From contig NZ_QQZY01000004.1 of NCBI RefSeq assembly GCF_003351045.1, positions 186,001 to 250,000 on the forward strand: a stretch of DNA of 64,000 nucleotides. The letters are read 5' to 3'. Made by a program: the position numbers and the translations under genes. The notes beneath the pieces were generated by a model. It did no database searches and was not told where the DNA came from. It saw only the letters and a list, made by a program, of their open reading frames with translations. This document shows positions 33,032-42,233 of this stretch, piece after piece (position 1 is the stretch's first letter; every line of letters starts with the position of its first letter). This DNA comes from Gaiella occulta. Its GTDB lineage: Bacteria; Actinomycetota; Thermoleophilia; Gaiellales; Gaiellaceae.

Positions 33032-34509
33032 GCGAGCAGCGGCCCCCCGAGAGCGCCGGCACGACCCCGGCCGTCGGCAAGGACGAGTGGGTCGCGCGTC
33101 TCGACGACAACCGGGCGCGCCGCACGGGGCTGCCCGGCGTCGTCGAGGAGCGCCTGCGGAACGTCCCCTGGTGGGCGTGGCTGACGCTGTTCGTCGCCGC
33201 CGTCGCGGCGCTCCCGATCGTCTACGACAGCGGCTACGTCAGGCGCGTGGCATTCGACACCGTCGTCTACATGCTGCTCGCGCTCGGGCTCAACGTCGTC
33301 GTCGGGTGGGGCGGCCTGCTCGACCTCGGCTACGTCGCCTTCTACGGCATCGGCGCCTACTCGTACGCGCTGCTCTCCTCCAACCAGTTCGACGTCCACC
33401 TGCCGACGCTCGTCACCGTGCCGCTCGTGGTCGCTATCGGCGCCGTCGTCGGCCTCCTCGTCGGTCTGCCGTCACGCCGGCTCTCCGGCGACTACCTCGC
33501 GATCGTGACGCTGTTCTTCTTCCAGCTCTTCATCGTCGTCGTCACGAACGGCGATCACCTCTTCGGCACCAACGTCACCGGCGGCTCGAACGGGATCGGC
33601 GGCGTCGAGGCGGACGTCGACCCGTTCAACCTGTTCGGCCGCGACCTCGTCGTCTCGACGGGCGGGATCTTCAACGTCTGGTACCTGTACGTCGCGCTCG
33701 CGTTCTTCGTCGTCGTGTTCGTGCTGCTGCGCTTCGTGAACCACTCGCGCATCGGCCGGGCCTGGCGCTCGCTGCGCGAGGACCCGCTCGCCGCGGAGAT
33801 GATGGGCATGCCGGTCAACTGGCTCAAGCTGCTCGCGTTCTCGTTCGGCGCCGCGGTGGCGGCGCTCTCCGGCACCATCTTCGCCGGGCTCAACGGCGGC
33901 GTCTTCCCGACGACGTTCGCCTTCCCGCTCCTCATCACCGTCTACACGATGGTGATCCTGGGCGGCTCGGGCAGCCAGGCCGGCGTCGTCGTCGGGGCCA
34001 TCCTCGTCAACGTGCTCCTCGAGCTGCTGCGTGACCCCGGGCAGTCCCGCTACCTCTTCTACTTCCTCATCGTCGTCGGCCTTCTCGCCATCTTCCGGCT
34101 CTCCGTGCGGCTCGCCGTCGTCCTCGGCGGCACCATCGTGCTCGGCTTCGCCGTCCACGCGATCGCGTCGTCCATCTCCGACGCGGCCGTGTCGGGTGCG
34201 TCGAACGGGGGCGGCTGGCTCGCCGACGCCCTGCGCCAGTGGGTGATCACGCCGTCCAGCCTCGGGGCGTGGGCGCCGATCTCGTACGTGGCGCTCGTGT
34301 CGCTCGTGCTCGTGCTCACGCTGCTCGCAGGCTGGGTGCGCATCGCCGTGCTCGTGCCGACGCTGTACCTCGCCGCCTTCGTGTGGGAGAACGTGATGCT
34401 CGCCAAACCGGAGGCGACGCGCTTCATCGTCCTCGGAGCGATCCTCGTCGCCGTGATGATCGTCCGTCCGTCCGGCCTGCTCGGCGAGAAGCGGGTCGAG
34501 ATCGTCTGA
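33028..34509 (+). CDS. LivM-type ABC transporter permease, extended
   Basis: 493 residues against ~320-420 usual. After a ~45-residue soluble N-terminus, the core has LLALGLNVVVGWGGLLDLGYVAFYGIGAYSYALL, LSGDYLAIVTLFF, GRAWRSLREDPLAAEMMGM and VILGGSGSQAGVVVGAIL. The C-terminal ~130 residues add three or four more membrane helices. ATG 33028 overlaps the LivH stop. Extended forms are known in actinobacteria. Confidence 0.88.
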   Translation: MSEQRPPESAGTTPAVGKDEWVARLDDNRARRTGLPGVVEERLRNVPWWAWLTLFVAAVAALPIVYDSGYVRRVAFDTVVYMLLALGLNVVVGWGGLLDLGYVAFYGIGAYSYALLSSNQFDVHLPTLVTVPLVVAIGAVVGLLVGLPSRRLSGDYLAIVTLFFFQLFIVVVTNGDHLFGTNVTGGSNGIGGVEADVDPFNLFGRDLVVSTGGIFNVWYLYVALAFFVVVFVLLRFVNHSRIGRAWRSLREDPLAAEMMGMPVNWLKLLAFSFGAAVAALSGTIFAGLNGGVFPTTFAFPLLITVYTMVILGGSGSQAGVVVGAILVNVLLELLRDPGQSRYLFYFLIVVGLLAIFRLSVRLAVVLGGTIVLGFAVHAIASSISDAAVSGASNGGGWLADALRQWVITPSSLGAWAPISYVALVSLVLVLTLLAGWVRIAVLVPTLYLAAFVWENVMLAKPEATRFIVLGAILVAVMIVRPSGLLGEKRVEIV

Positions 34510-35300
34510 TGGGCGAGAAGCTCCTCGATCTGCAGGGTGTGTCGATGGCGTTCGGCGGCCTGACGGTGATCGACGGGCTCGACCTGCACGTCGACGAAGG
34601 CGAGATCGTGAGCGTGATCGGGCCGAACGGGGCCGGCAAGACGACGCTGTTCAACCTCGTCACCGGCGTGTACGAGCCCAGCGCCGGCGACATCGTCTTC
34701 GCGGGCGAGAGCATCAAGGGGCTGGAGCCGCACAGGATCACGCGCAAGGGAATCGCCCGCACGTTCCAGACGCTGCGGCTGTTCCTCAACATGTCGGTGC
34801 GGGAGAACGTGATGGCCGCCGCGTACGGGCACACGCGCGCCGGGGTGTTCCGCTCGATGTTCCGGACGCCCGGCCAGCGCCGCGAGGAGAAGGAGATCCG
34901 CGAGCTGGCCGAGCGCTGCCTCGCGTTCTTCGGCGAGCGGCTGATGGGGTATCGCTGGGATCAGCCCGCGTACAGCCTCTCGTATGCGAACCGGCGCCGC
35001 CTCGAGATCGCCCGCGCGACGGCCACCAAGCCGCGGCTGCTCCTGCTCGACGAGCCGGCCGCCGGCATGAACCCGAAGGAGACGCAGGAGATCACCGAGC
35101 TGATCGGCAAGCTCCGCAGCGAGGGCGGCTTCACGATCCTCGTCATCGAGCACGACATGCACGTCGTCGAGGGCATCTCCGACCGCGTCGTCGCGCTCGA
35201 CCACGGCGTCAAGATCGCGGAGGGCTCGTTCGAGGACGTCGCGACCGCGCCGCAGGTCGTCGAGGCGTACCTCGGCACGGGAGGGATGGCGAGGAAATGA
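34509..35300 (+). CDS. LivG-type ABC transporter ATP-binding protein
   Basis: 263 residues. Walker A is GPNGAGKTTL near 37. The Q-loop region is ARTFQTLRLF, the signature is LSYANRRRLEIARA (SY for SG variant common in LivG) and Walker B is LLLLDEPAAGMNP. The H-loop is VIEHDMHVV. The TGATG overlap with LivM and ATGA overlap with LivF show tight coupling. Confidence 0.92.
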   Translation: MGEKLLDLQGVSMAFGGLTVIDGLDLHVDEGEIVSVIGPNGAGKTTLFNLVTGVYEPSAGDIVFAGESIKGLEPHRITRKGIARTFQTLRLFLNMSVRENVMAAAYGHTRAGVFRSMFRTPGQRREEKEIRELAERCLAFFGERLMGYRWDQPAYSLSYANRRRLEIARATATKPRLLLLDEPAAGMNPKETQEITELIGKLRSEGGFTILVIEHDMHVVEGISDRVVALDHGVKIAEGSFEDVATAPQVVEAYLGTGGMARK

Positions 35301-36016
35301 GCGCCGCCGCGCCGCTGCTGCAGCTCGAGGGGATCAACACCTACTACGGGCAGATCCACATCCTGCAGGACTCGAGCATGGTCGTCGGTGAGGGCGAGCT
35401 CGTCTGCCTGCTCGGAGGCAACGCCTCGGGCAAGTCGACCACGCTGAAGACGATCCTCGGCATCGTCGCGCCGCGGACGGGCCGCGTGCTGCTCGGCGGC
35501 GAGGACGTCACGCGGATGCCGACCGCGCACCGCATCCGGCGCGGCCTCGCGATCGTGCCGGAGAACCGGCGCCTGTTCGGCCCGATGACCGTGCTCGAGA
35601 ACCTCGAGATGGGCGCCTACCTGCGGCCGAAGGCCGACCTGAAGGAGGAGTTCGAGCGCGTCTACACCCTGTTCCCGCTCCTCTACGAGCGTCGCTCCCA
35701 GCTCGCGGGGACACTGTCGGGGGGCGAGCAGCAGATGGTCGCGATGGGACGCGCGTTGATGTCGAAGCCGAAGCTGCTGCTGATGGACGAGCCCTCGATG
35801 GGGCTCGCCCCGGTGCTCGTCGAGCGCAGCTTCGAGATCATCAAGCAGGTCAACGACGCGGGCGTCGCGATGCTCGTGGTGGAGCAGAACGCGAACGTGT
35901 CGCTGTCGATCGCCGACCGCGGCTACGTGCTCTCGACCGGCCGCGTCGTGCTCGAGGGCAAGGCGGCCGACCTGCTCCAGAATGAAGAGCTCCGCAAGGC
36001 GTATCTGGGCCGCTGA
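35297..36016 (+). CDS. LivF-type ABC transporter ATP-binding protein
   Basis: 239 residues. LEGINTYYGQIHILQDSSM start, Walker A GGNASGKSTT (a variant of GxNGAGKST, Ser for Gly-Ala), NRRLFGPMTVLENLEMGA, signature LSGGEQQMVAMGRAL, Walker B LLLMDEPSMGLAP and LVVEQNANVSL. The asparagine-alanine-serine Walker A occurs in other LivF proteins. It overlaps both neighbours. Confidence 0.92.
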   Translation: MSAAAPLLQLEGINTYYGQIHILQDSSMVVGEGELVCLLGGNASGKSTTLKTILGIVAPRTGRVLLGGEDVTRMPTAHRIRRGLAIVPENRRLFGPMTVLENLEMGAYLRPKADLKEEFERVYTLFPLLYERRSQLAGTLSGGEQQMVAMGRALMSKPKLLLMDEPSMGLAPVLVERSFEIIKQVNDAGVAMLVVEQNANVSLSIADRGYVLSTGRVVLEGKAADLLQNEELRKAYLGR

Positions 36017-36699
36017 TGGGCGTCGTCAGCGCACACGGGTCGATCCCGCCCAGGCGCGGCTCCGAGCTCGCGCTGGAGACGGTGCGGCTCGGCCCGGGCG
36101 AGGCGCTCGAGGCGGGCGACGGCGGGCACGACGTGCTGCTGTTCGCCTTCGCCGGCGCGGGCACGCTCGCGGGCGAACCGCTTCCTGCGGGCGCGGCGGC
36201 GCTGCTGGCGCAGGGGGAGCAGGCGGCGCTCGCGGCCGGCGAGGGCGGGCTCGCGGCGGTGCGGGTCACGGTCGGGGCCGGCACCGATATGCATGCGCCG
36301 ATGGGCGCGCGGGAGCGCATCGTCGCGATCGACGACGTCGAGCCAGGAAAGGCCACCGGCAGCCGCTCCTTCCAGGTGCTGTTCGGGCCCCACAACGGCT
36401 CCACGCGCGCGACGATGTTCGTCGGGTACATCCCGCCGGGCAGGGCGCCGTGGCACTACCACCTGTACGACGAGATCGTGTGGGTCTGGCGGGGCCCGGG
36501 CCGCTACCACAGCGGCGACACGGTCGAGGAGCTGCCCGACGGAGCCGCCTTCCGCATCGCGCCCCGGCAGGTGCACATCGTCGAGAACCTCTCGAGTGAG
36601 CGGGAGCTGGCCGTGCTCGGCATCTTCACCCCGGCCGGGAGCCCGTCCGCGGCCTACCTGATGCCGGACGTCGCAGCCGCCGCGTACGTGATCGGATGA
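36016..36699 (+). CDS. Bicupin protein
   Basis: 227 residues, two cupin barrels. The first (1-~110) lacks clear metal ligands. The second has PPGRAPWHYHLYDEIVWVWRGPGRYHSG (His, His and Glu) and RIAPRQVHIVEN. Layout resembles uronate isomerases (KduI/IolB) and (S)-ureidoglycine aminohydrolase. The ATG lies in the LivF stop (TGATG), so it is made with the transporter. It probably acts on the imported compound. Confidence 0.72.
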   Translation: MGVVSAHGSIPPRRGSELALETVRLGPGEALEAGDGGHDVLLFAFAGAGTLAGEPLPAGAAALLAQGEQAALAAGEGGLAAVRVTVGAGTDMHAPMGARERIVAIDDVEPGKATGSRSFQVLFGPHNGSTRATMFVGYIPPGRAPWHYHLYDEIVWVWRGPGRYHSGDTVEELPDGAAFRIAPRQVHIVENLSSERELAVLGIFTPAGSPSAAYLMPDVAAAAYVIG

Positions 36700-37844
36700 G
36701 CCGGGTCGGCGACGCCGTCCGCGCCGAGTTCCCGATCCTCGAGCGCGCGACCTACCTCAATGCGTGCTCGCAGGGCGCGCTCTCGCACCGTGTTCGCGCC
36801 GCCTACGAGGAGTACCTCGCGGGCTGGGACGCGAACGGCGCCGAATGGGAGTTCTGGGTCGAGCGCGCGGAGACCGCGCGCGCCGGGTTCGCGCGCCTGC
36901 TGCACGGCGCGCCGGACGAGGTCGCCGTCACGACCTCGGTCTCGCAGGGAGTGAGCGCCATCGTCTCGGCCCTGCCGTTCGAGCGTGGCGGGCGCAACCG
37001 GATCGTGATCGGCGAGTACGAGTTCCCGACGGTGGGCCAGATCGCCCATGCGCAGGAGCTGCGCGGCGCGGAGGTGGTGCACGTGCGCCCCGAGCGGGAC
37101 GGGTCGATCCCGGTGGAGCGCTTCGCGGAGGCGATCGACGAGCGGACGGCGCTCGTGTGCTGCACGGCGATCTCCTACCGCACGGGCCACCGCAGCGACG
37201 TCGCCGCGATCGCGGAGGCGGCGCACGCGCGGGGCGCGCTCGTGCTCGCCGACAGCTACCAGGCTGTTGGGGCGATCGAGGTCGACGTGCGCACGCTCGG
37301 CGCCGACTTCGTCGCGGGGGGGACGGTCAAGTACCTGCTCGCCTCCGCCGGTCTCGGCTTCCTGTGGGTGCGCGGCGGCCTGCTGCCGGAGCTGCTGCCC
37401 ACGCAGACGGGATGGTTCGCCGACGAGGACATCTTCCGCATGGACATCTCGGACTACTCGCCGCATGCGACGGCGCGCCGCTTCGACGCGGGCACGCCGC
37501 CGGTGCCGAACATCTACGCCGGGGTCGCGGGCCTGTCGCTTGTCGAGGAGGCCGGGGTGCCGGCGATCGAGGCGCACGTGCGCGGCCTCAACACGCGCCT
37601 CATCGAGGGGCTGCACGAGATGGGCGCCACCGTCGTCACGCCCGCGGACCCCGCGCAGCGGGGTCCGCTCGTCTGCGTCCGCTCGACCGACGCGCCCGCG
37701 CTCGTGGCGTCGCTTCTGGAGGAGAGGATCGTCTGCTCGCTCCGCGACGCGAACCTTCGTGTGGCCGCCCACTACTACAACACCGACGAGGACGTCGACA
37801 CGCTGCTCGCGGCGCTCGGGCGTCGGCGCCACCTGCTGGCGTGA
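36696..37844 (+). CDS. Class V aminotransferase-fold PLP enzyme (kynureninase/NifS-like)
   Basis: 382 residues. ATYLNACSQGALSHRV opens the fold. TTSVSQGVSAIV binds the PLP phosphate, ALVLADSYQAVG carries the PLP-ring Asp, and Lys in AGGTVKYLLA is the Schiff-base residue. It is similar to kynureninase and isopenicillin-N-epimerase-like enzymes rather than to cysteine desulfurases, because no catalytic-loop Cys is visible. It overlaps the bicupin by 4 nt (ATGA). Confidence 0.82.
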   Translation: MSRVGDAVRAEFPILERATYLNACSQGALSHRVRAAYEEYLAGWDANGAEWEFWVERAETARAGFARLLHGAPDEVAVTTSVSQGVSAIVSALPFERGGRNRIVIGEYEFPTVGQIAHAQELRGAEVVHVRPERDGSIPVERFAEAIDERTALVCCTAISYRTGHRSDVAAIAEAAHARGALVLADSYQAVGAIEVDVRTLGADFVAGGTVKYLLASAGLGFLWVRGGLLPELLPTQTGWFADEDIFRMDISDYSPHATARRFDAGTPPVPNIYAGVAGLSLVEEAGVPAIEAHVRGLNTRLIEGLHEMGATVVTPADPAQRGPLVCVRSTDAPALVASLLEERIVCSLRDANLRVAAHYYNTDEDVDTLLAALGRRRHLLA

Positions 37845-37848
37845 GCTC

Positions 37849-38640
37849 GTGGCTCTGAGCCACAAGCCGCCTCCGGCCCGCCAGATCGCCTACGGCGACC
37901 ACCCCGACCAGGTGGGCAACCTGCACCTGCCCGCGGGTGACGGGCCATGGCCGGTCGTCGTGCTCGTGCACGGCGGCTTCTGGCGCTACGGCTGGGACCG
38001 GACTCTCATGACGCCGCTCGCGCGCGACCTCGCCGGGGGCGGCATCGCGGCCTGGAACGTCGAGTACCGGCGCGTCGGCCAGGAGGGCGGCGGCTGGCCC
38101 GGCACGCTCGCCGACGTCGCCGCCGCCGCCGACGCGGCGGCAGGCCTGGAGGGCGTCGACCCGACCCGCGCGGCCACGCTCGGGCATTCGGCGGGCGGGC
38201 ATCTCGCGCTCTGGCTCGCCGCGCGCCACCGGCTTCCCGCCGGGGCGCCGGGCGCGGGGCCGCGCCTGCGGCCGGTAGCCGCCGTCTCCCAGGCCGGCGT
38301 CGGCGACCTCGCGCGCGCGGCCGCGGACGGGCTCGGGGGCGGCGCCTGCGAGGCCCTGCTCGGCGGCACCCCGCTCGAGCGCCCCGACCGCTATGCGGCC
38401 GCGTCGCCCGCTGCGCTGCTGCCGCTCGGGGTGCCGCAGCTGCTCGTGCACGGCGCGCGCGACGACATCGTGCCGCCCGGCCAGAGCCGCGCCTATGCCC
38501 ACGCCGCCGCCGCAGCCGGCGACGAGGTCGAGCTCGTCGAGCTCGAACAGGCCGATCACTTCGACGTCATCGAGCCGGGCCATGCCGCGTGGGCGGCCGT
38601 TGTCGGCCGCCTCCCCCGGCTGCTCGGTCTCGCAGCCTGA
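37849..38640 (+). CDS. Alpha/beta hydrolase (arylformamidase-like)
   Basis: 263 residues, GTG start 4 nt after the PLP enzyme. LVHGGFWRYGWDR is the HGGxW oxyanion motif typical of kynurenine formamidase, and GHSAGGHLALWLA holds the nucleophile Ser. Asp in GARDDIVPP and His in QADHFDVIEP complete the triad. It is the last gene of the transporter operon. Together with the kynureninase-like enzyme this suggests N-formyl or N-acyl amino-aromatic breakdown, but no dioxygenase is present. Confidence 0.82.
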   Translation: MALSHKPPPARQIAYGDHPDQVGNLHLPAGDGPWPVVVLVHGGFWRYGWDRTLMTPLARDLAGGGIAAWNVEYRRVGQEGGGWPGTLADVAAAADAAAGLEGVDPTRAATLGHSAGGHLALWLAARHRLPAGAPGAGPRLRPVAAVSQAGVGDLARAAADGLGGGACEALLGGTPLERPDRYAAASPAALLPLGVPQLLVHGARDDIVPPGQSRAYAHAAAAAGDEVELVELEQADHFDVIEPGHAAWAAVVGRLPRLLGLAA

Positions 38641-38647
38641 GCAGCGG

Positions 38648-39031
38648 TCAGAGCTCGGCGGCGAGAGCGCGGGCGCGCCGGCCGATCTCGTCCCGGAGCG
38701 CCCTCACCGTCTCGGCATCCTTGCCGTGCGGGTCGTCGAGCTCCCAGTCGACGTAGCGCTTGCCGGGCACGTAGGGGCACGCGTCGCCGCAACCCATGGT
38801 GACGACGACGTCCGCCCACTCGGCATCGGCCTGCTCGAGCCGCCGCGGGACGCGGCCGGAGAGGTCGATGCCGAGCTCCCGCATCACGTCCACGACCTCG
38901 GGGTGGACGTGCGCCGCCGGGGCGCTGCCGGCCGACCGCGCCTCGTGGCGACCTCGTGCCGCGCGCCGGAACAGGGCCTCGGCCATCTGCGAGCGCCCGG
39001 CGTTCTGGACGCAGACGAAGAGGACGTTCAC
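38648..39031 (-). CDS. arsC: Arsenate reductase, low-molecular-weight phosphatase type
   Basis: 127 residues from GTG 39031. The P-loop is VLFVCVQNAGRSQMAEALF (CX5R). RSAGSAPAAHVHPEVV and the Cys pair VTMGCGDACPYVPG match thioredoxin-coupled ArsC. GKDAETVRALRDEIGRR closes the domain. It reduces arsenate to arsenite. Third gene of arsR-arsM-arsC. Its start is uncertain by a few codons since upstream frame is open. Confidence 0.87.
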   Translation of the reverse strand: MNVLFVCVQNAGRSQMAEALFRRAARGRHEARSAGSAPAAHVHPEVVDVMRELGIDLSGRVPRRLEQADAEWADVVVTMGCGDACPYVPGKRYVDWELDDPHGKDAETVRALRDEIGRRARALAAEL

Positions 39032-39066
39032 GTCGCCGCCCGCGCCACCCGCGCGCTCCGTCCCGC

Positions 39067-39879
39067 TCAACAGCAGGCACATCCCCCGGAAGCGGCGTCG
39101 GGCGCGAGCTGCCGCCGCGCCGCCTCCGGCTTGCGCGCCTTCACGATCGCGCCGTGCATGCCGTCGGCGACCTCGTGCGTGAACGACACCTCGACGTCCA
39201 CGAGCCCGGCCCCCTCGAGCCCGGCCACGTACTCCGAGCGCGAAAGCGCCCCGGCGATGCAGCCCGCCCAGCCGCCGCGCTCCGTGCGCTCGGCGGCCGA
39301 CAGGTGATCCTCCGCGACGACGTCGCTGATGCCGAGCCTGCCGCCCGGGGCGAGCACGCGCGCGATCTCGGCCAGCACGCGTGCCTTGTCGGCGGACAGG
39401 TTGACGACGCAGTTGGAGATGACCACGTCGACGCTCTCGGCGGGCAGCGGGATGTCCTCGATCGTGCCCCTGAGGAAGTGGGCGTTCGTGACGCCGGCTT
39501 CCTGCCGGTTGCGGCGGGCGAGCGCGAGCATCTCCTCGGTCATGTCCAGGCCGTAGACGACGCCCGCCGGGCCGACGCGCCGCGCCGACAGCAGCACGTC
39601 GATGCCGCCGCCCGAGCCGAGGTCGAGCACCGTCTCGCCCTCGCGCAGCTCGGCGACGGCGGTCGGGTCGCCGCAGCCGAGGCTGGCGAGCGCGGCCGCC
39701 TCGGGCAACGCCTGCCGCTGCTCGGCGTCGTACAGGCCCGCTCCGAACAGGCTCCCCGTCGTCTCGGCACAGCACGACCCGCCGCCGCAGCTCGCGGCGT
39801 CTCTCTCGGAGACGGCCTGCGCCGCCTGCGCGTATCGTGCCCGGACCTCCTCGCGCAGCGCTTCCGCATCCACGCTCAT
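39067..39879 (-). CDS. arsM: Arsenite methyltransferase
   Basis: 270 residues. The N-terminal Cys cluster is CGGGSCC. SAM motif I is VLDLGSGGGIDVLLSA, followed by GLDMTEEMLALAR. The arsenic-binding Cys is in VVISNCVVNLSADK, and the tail ends with a Cys cluster, GGCACC. It methylates trivalent arsenic with SAM. ATG 39879 overlaps the ArsR stop. Confidence 0.9.
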   Translation of the reverse strand: MSVDAEALREEVRARYAQAAQAVSERDAASCGGGSCCAETTGSLFGAGLYDAEQRQALPEAAALASLGCGDPTAVAELREGETVLDLGSGGGIDVLLSARRVGPAGVVYGLDMTEEMLALARRNRQEAGVTNAHFLRGTIEDIPLPAESVDVVISNCVVNLSADKARVLAEIARVLAPGGRLGISDVVAEDHLSAAERTERGGWAGCIAGALSRSEYVAGLEGAGLVDVEVSFTHEVADGMHGAIVKARKPEAARRQLAPDAASGGCACC

Positions 39880-40205
39880 ACCGACACCACCTGTGCCTCG
39901 ACGAGTGCGGCCAGCCGCGCGAGCGCCGCGCGGTCGAGCGAGTAGTAGGCCCAGACGCCGCGCTGCTCGCGAACGAGCAGGCCCGCCTGGGTGAGCTTCT
40001 TCAGGTGATGCGAGACGGTGGGCTGGGAGAGACCGAGCGCCGGCGTCAGCTCGCACACGCAGACGGGCCCGTCGCCGGCGGCGAGCAGGTTGACGAGCCG
40101 GACGCGCGCGGGGTCGGCGAGCGCCTTGAACAGCGCCGCCGTCGCCTCGGCGTCGTCGCTCGACATCGGCGGGCCGTCGAGCGGGCGGCAGCACGCGCCG
40201 CTCAT
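39876..40205 (-). CDS. arsR: ArsR-family metalloregulator
   Basis: 109 residues from ATG 40205. That start has a purine-rich ribosome-binding site (AGAGGACGAGG) and is preferred to ATG 40259, which would put the operator inside the gene. The HTH is LGLSQPTVSHHLKKLTQAGLLV. CVCEL in the DNA-binding region offers the CxC arsenite ligands. An extra CC pair lies near the N-terminus (GACCRP). It should repress the operon until arsenite binds. Confidence 0.88.
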   Translation of the reverse strand: MSGACCRPLDGPPMSSDDAEATAALFKALADPARVRLVNLLAAGDGPVCVCELTPALGLSQPTVSHHLKKLTQAGLLVREQRGVWAYYSLDRAALARLAALVEAQVVSV

Positions 40206-40238
40206 CGCCTCGTCCTCTCGAGCATCAACTCTCCATCC

Positions 40239-40254
40239 ATCGACAGTTATCGAT
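40239..40254. promoter_or_regulatory. Candidate ArsR operator
   Basis: ATCGA-CAGTTA-TCGAT: 5-bp arms, 34 nt before the arsR start codon, in an A/T-rich patch. Its position and dyad form fit autoregulation by ArsR. Confidence 0.5.
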
Positions 40255-40447
40255 ATCAAGGATGGCGGAGAGATCGATGTTTGTCAATGTCTCCCGGCGG
40301 GCTCAGTCGAGCGGTCGCGCGGAGCGGGCGGGATCGCCCGCCGGCAGCGCGTCGCGCGGTTCCTCTGTCGGGGCGCTGAGCAGGCGCGTGCCGAAGCGAC
40401 CCTGGCGGTGGCGGTTGCCCTCGTGCGAGAGCCGTGCCCGATGGCGG

Positions 40448-41341
40448 ATGATGCACCTCGTGCGCCCCCGCGTCCACGTGTCCGAGCCCGTTCCCCGCGA
40501 GGTCGACGAGGCGCTGCGCCGCGAGTTCGACCTCGTCGGCACGCCGCAGGGCGCCGACGGCATCGTCAGCATGCTCACGGTCACGGTCGACGACGCCTAC
40601 CTCGAGGCGGCCGGCCCGCAACTGCGCGTCGTCGCGAACTACGCGGTCGGCGTGAACAACATCGACCTCGCGGCGGCCCGCCGCCGTGAGGTCGTCGTCG
40701 CGAACACGCCCGACGTGCTCACCGGCGCGACGGCGGAGCTCGCGCTCACCCTGATGCTCTCGCTGCTGCGCCGGGTCGGCGAGGGCGACCGCTTCGTGCG
40801 CCGCCGCGAGCCGTGGCGGTTCTCGCTCGAGTTCATGCTCGGCCGGCGACTCGCGGGCGCGACCGTGCTCATCGTCGGCGCCGGCCGCATCGGCCGCGAG
40901 ACCGCGCGGCTCGCCGAGGCCTTCGGCGCCCGGCCCGTGCTCGCCGGCCGCGGCGACGACCTCGACTCGCTGCTCCGCGAGGCCGACATCGTCTCGCTGC
41001 ACGTGCCGCTCGGCGACGACACGCGCCACCTCGTCGACGCCCGGCGCCTGCGCCTGATGAAGCCGACGGCGGTGCTGATCAACACCTCCCGCGGTGCCGT
41101 CGTGGACGAGGAAGCGCTCGCCGCCGCGCTGCACGAGGGTGTGATCGCGGGGGCGGGGCTCGACGTGTACGAGCACGAGCCCGAGGTGTGCGAGAAGCTG
41201 CTGCCGCTCAAGAACGTCGTGCTCTCGCCCCACCTCGGCAGCGCCACCCGCGACACCCGCATCGCGATGGGGATGCTCTGCGTCGAGGCGCTGCGCGCCG
41301 TGCTGCTCGAGGGCCGCACGCCGGCCAACGCCGTCACGTAG
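40448..41341 (+). CDS. D-isomer-specific 2-hydroxyacid dehydrogenase (glyoxylate/hydroxypyruvate reductase-like)
   Basis: 297 residues from ATG 40448 (or 40451). The frame is open back to 40262 but those residues do not match the family. VVANYAVGVNNIDLAAARRR, the NAD loop VLIVGAGRIGRETARL, the Arg in NTSRGAVVDEEAL, Glu in YEHEPEV and His in VLSPHLGSAT make the catalytic set complete. The NAD-loop acidic residue is replaced by a small loop (AGRGDD), which suggests NADPH preference. Confidence 0.87.
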   Translation: MMHLVRPRVHVSEPVPREVDEALRREFDLVGTPQGADGIVSMLTVTVDDAYLEAAGPQLRVVANYAVGVNNIDLAAARRREVVVANTPDVLTGATAELALTLMLSLLRRVGEGDRFVRRREPWRFSLEFMLGRRLAGATVLIVGAGRIGRETARLAEAFGARPVLAGRGDDLDSLLREADIVSLHVPLGDDTRHLVDARRLRLMKPTAVLINTSRGAVVDEEALAAALHEGVIAGAGLDVYEHEPEVCEKLLPLKNVVLSPHLGSATRDTRIAMGMLCVEALRAVLLEGRTPANAVT

Positions 41342-41352
41342 CCTTCCCGGCC

Positions 41353-42210
41353 GTGCCGGAGTACGGCTGCCAGGCGATGTGGGGGACGCTCGAGCGCGTG
41401 CTCGTACGCCGCCCCCTGCCCGCGGACGCGGATCATGTCGCCCGCTACGCCTGGCGGGGCGAACCCGATCCGGCGGCGGCGGCCGCCGAGCACGAGGCGC
41501 TCTGCCTGCTGCTCGAGGCGGCCGGCGCGGAGGTCGTCGTCTCCGAGCACGATCCGGGCAACCCCGACGCGATCTACGTCTACGACCCCGTGCTCGTCGG
41601 TGATGCCGGCGCCGCGCTCCTCATGCCCGGCAAGGAGGGTCGCCGCGGCGAGCCCGCCGGCATCGCAACCACCCTCGAGGCCGCCGGCGTGCCGGTCGCC
41701 TCGACGATGGCGCTGCCCGCGACCGCCGAGGGTGGAGACACGGTCTGGCTCGACCACGACACGCTGCTCGTCGGCCACGGCTATCGCACGGGCGCGGCAG
41801 GGATCGCGGCGCTGCGCGCGGCCTTCCCCGCCGTCGAGGTGGTCGTGTTCGACCTGCCGCACTGGAACGGCGCCGGCGAGGTCATGCACCTCATGTCCTT
41901 CATCTCGCCGCTCGACCGCGACCTCGCGCTCGTCTACCCCCGCATCGCTCCGACGCGCCTGCTGGAGCTGCTGGCCGAGCGTGGGATCGGCGTCGTCGAG
42001 GTGCCCGACGAGGAGTTCGCGTCGATGGGCTCCAACGTGCTCGCGCTCGGGCCGCGGCGCGCGCTCGCGCTGGAGGGCAACGACGTCACGCGCCGGCGTA
42101 TGGAGAAGGCGGGCGTGGACGTCGTCAGCTATGCCGGCGACCACATCTCGCGGCTCGGCGACGGAGGGCCGACCTGCCTCACGCGGCCGCTCCTGCGCAG
42201 GCAGGGATGA
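41353..42210 (+). CDS. Amidinotransferase/arginine-deiminase-fold hydrolase (DDAH-like)
   Basis: 285 residues, GTG start. Guanidino-modifying signature: EGGDTVWLD (substrate acidic residues), catalytic His in GEVMHLMSFISPLD and Cys nucleophile in GGPTCLTRPL, 11 residues from the end. It likely hydrolyses dimethylarginine, arginine or a related guanidine. TAGCCT at 41339-41344 ends 8 nt before GTG, a leaderless candidate made within the previous gene's stop. Confidence 0.85.
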   Translation: MPEYGCQAMWGTLERVLVRRPLPADADHVARYAWRGEPDPAAAAAEHEALCLLLEAAGAEVVVSEHDPGNPDAIYVYDPVLVGDAGAALLMPGKEGRRGEPAGIATTLEAAGVPVASTMALPATAEGGDTVWLDHDTLLVGHGYRTGAAGIAALRAAFPAVEVVVFDLPHWNGAGEVMHLMSFISPLDRDLALVYPRIAPTRLLELLAERGIGVVEVPDEEFASMGSNVLALGPRRALALEGNDVTRRRMEKAGVDVVSYAGDHISRLGDGGPTCLTRPLLRRQG

Positions 42211-42233
42211 GCGCGCCGCTCGGGGACGGCTTC

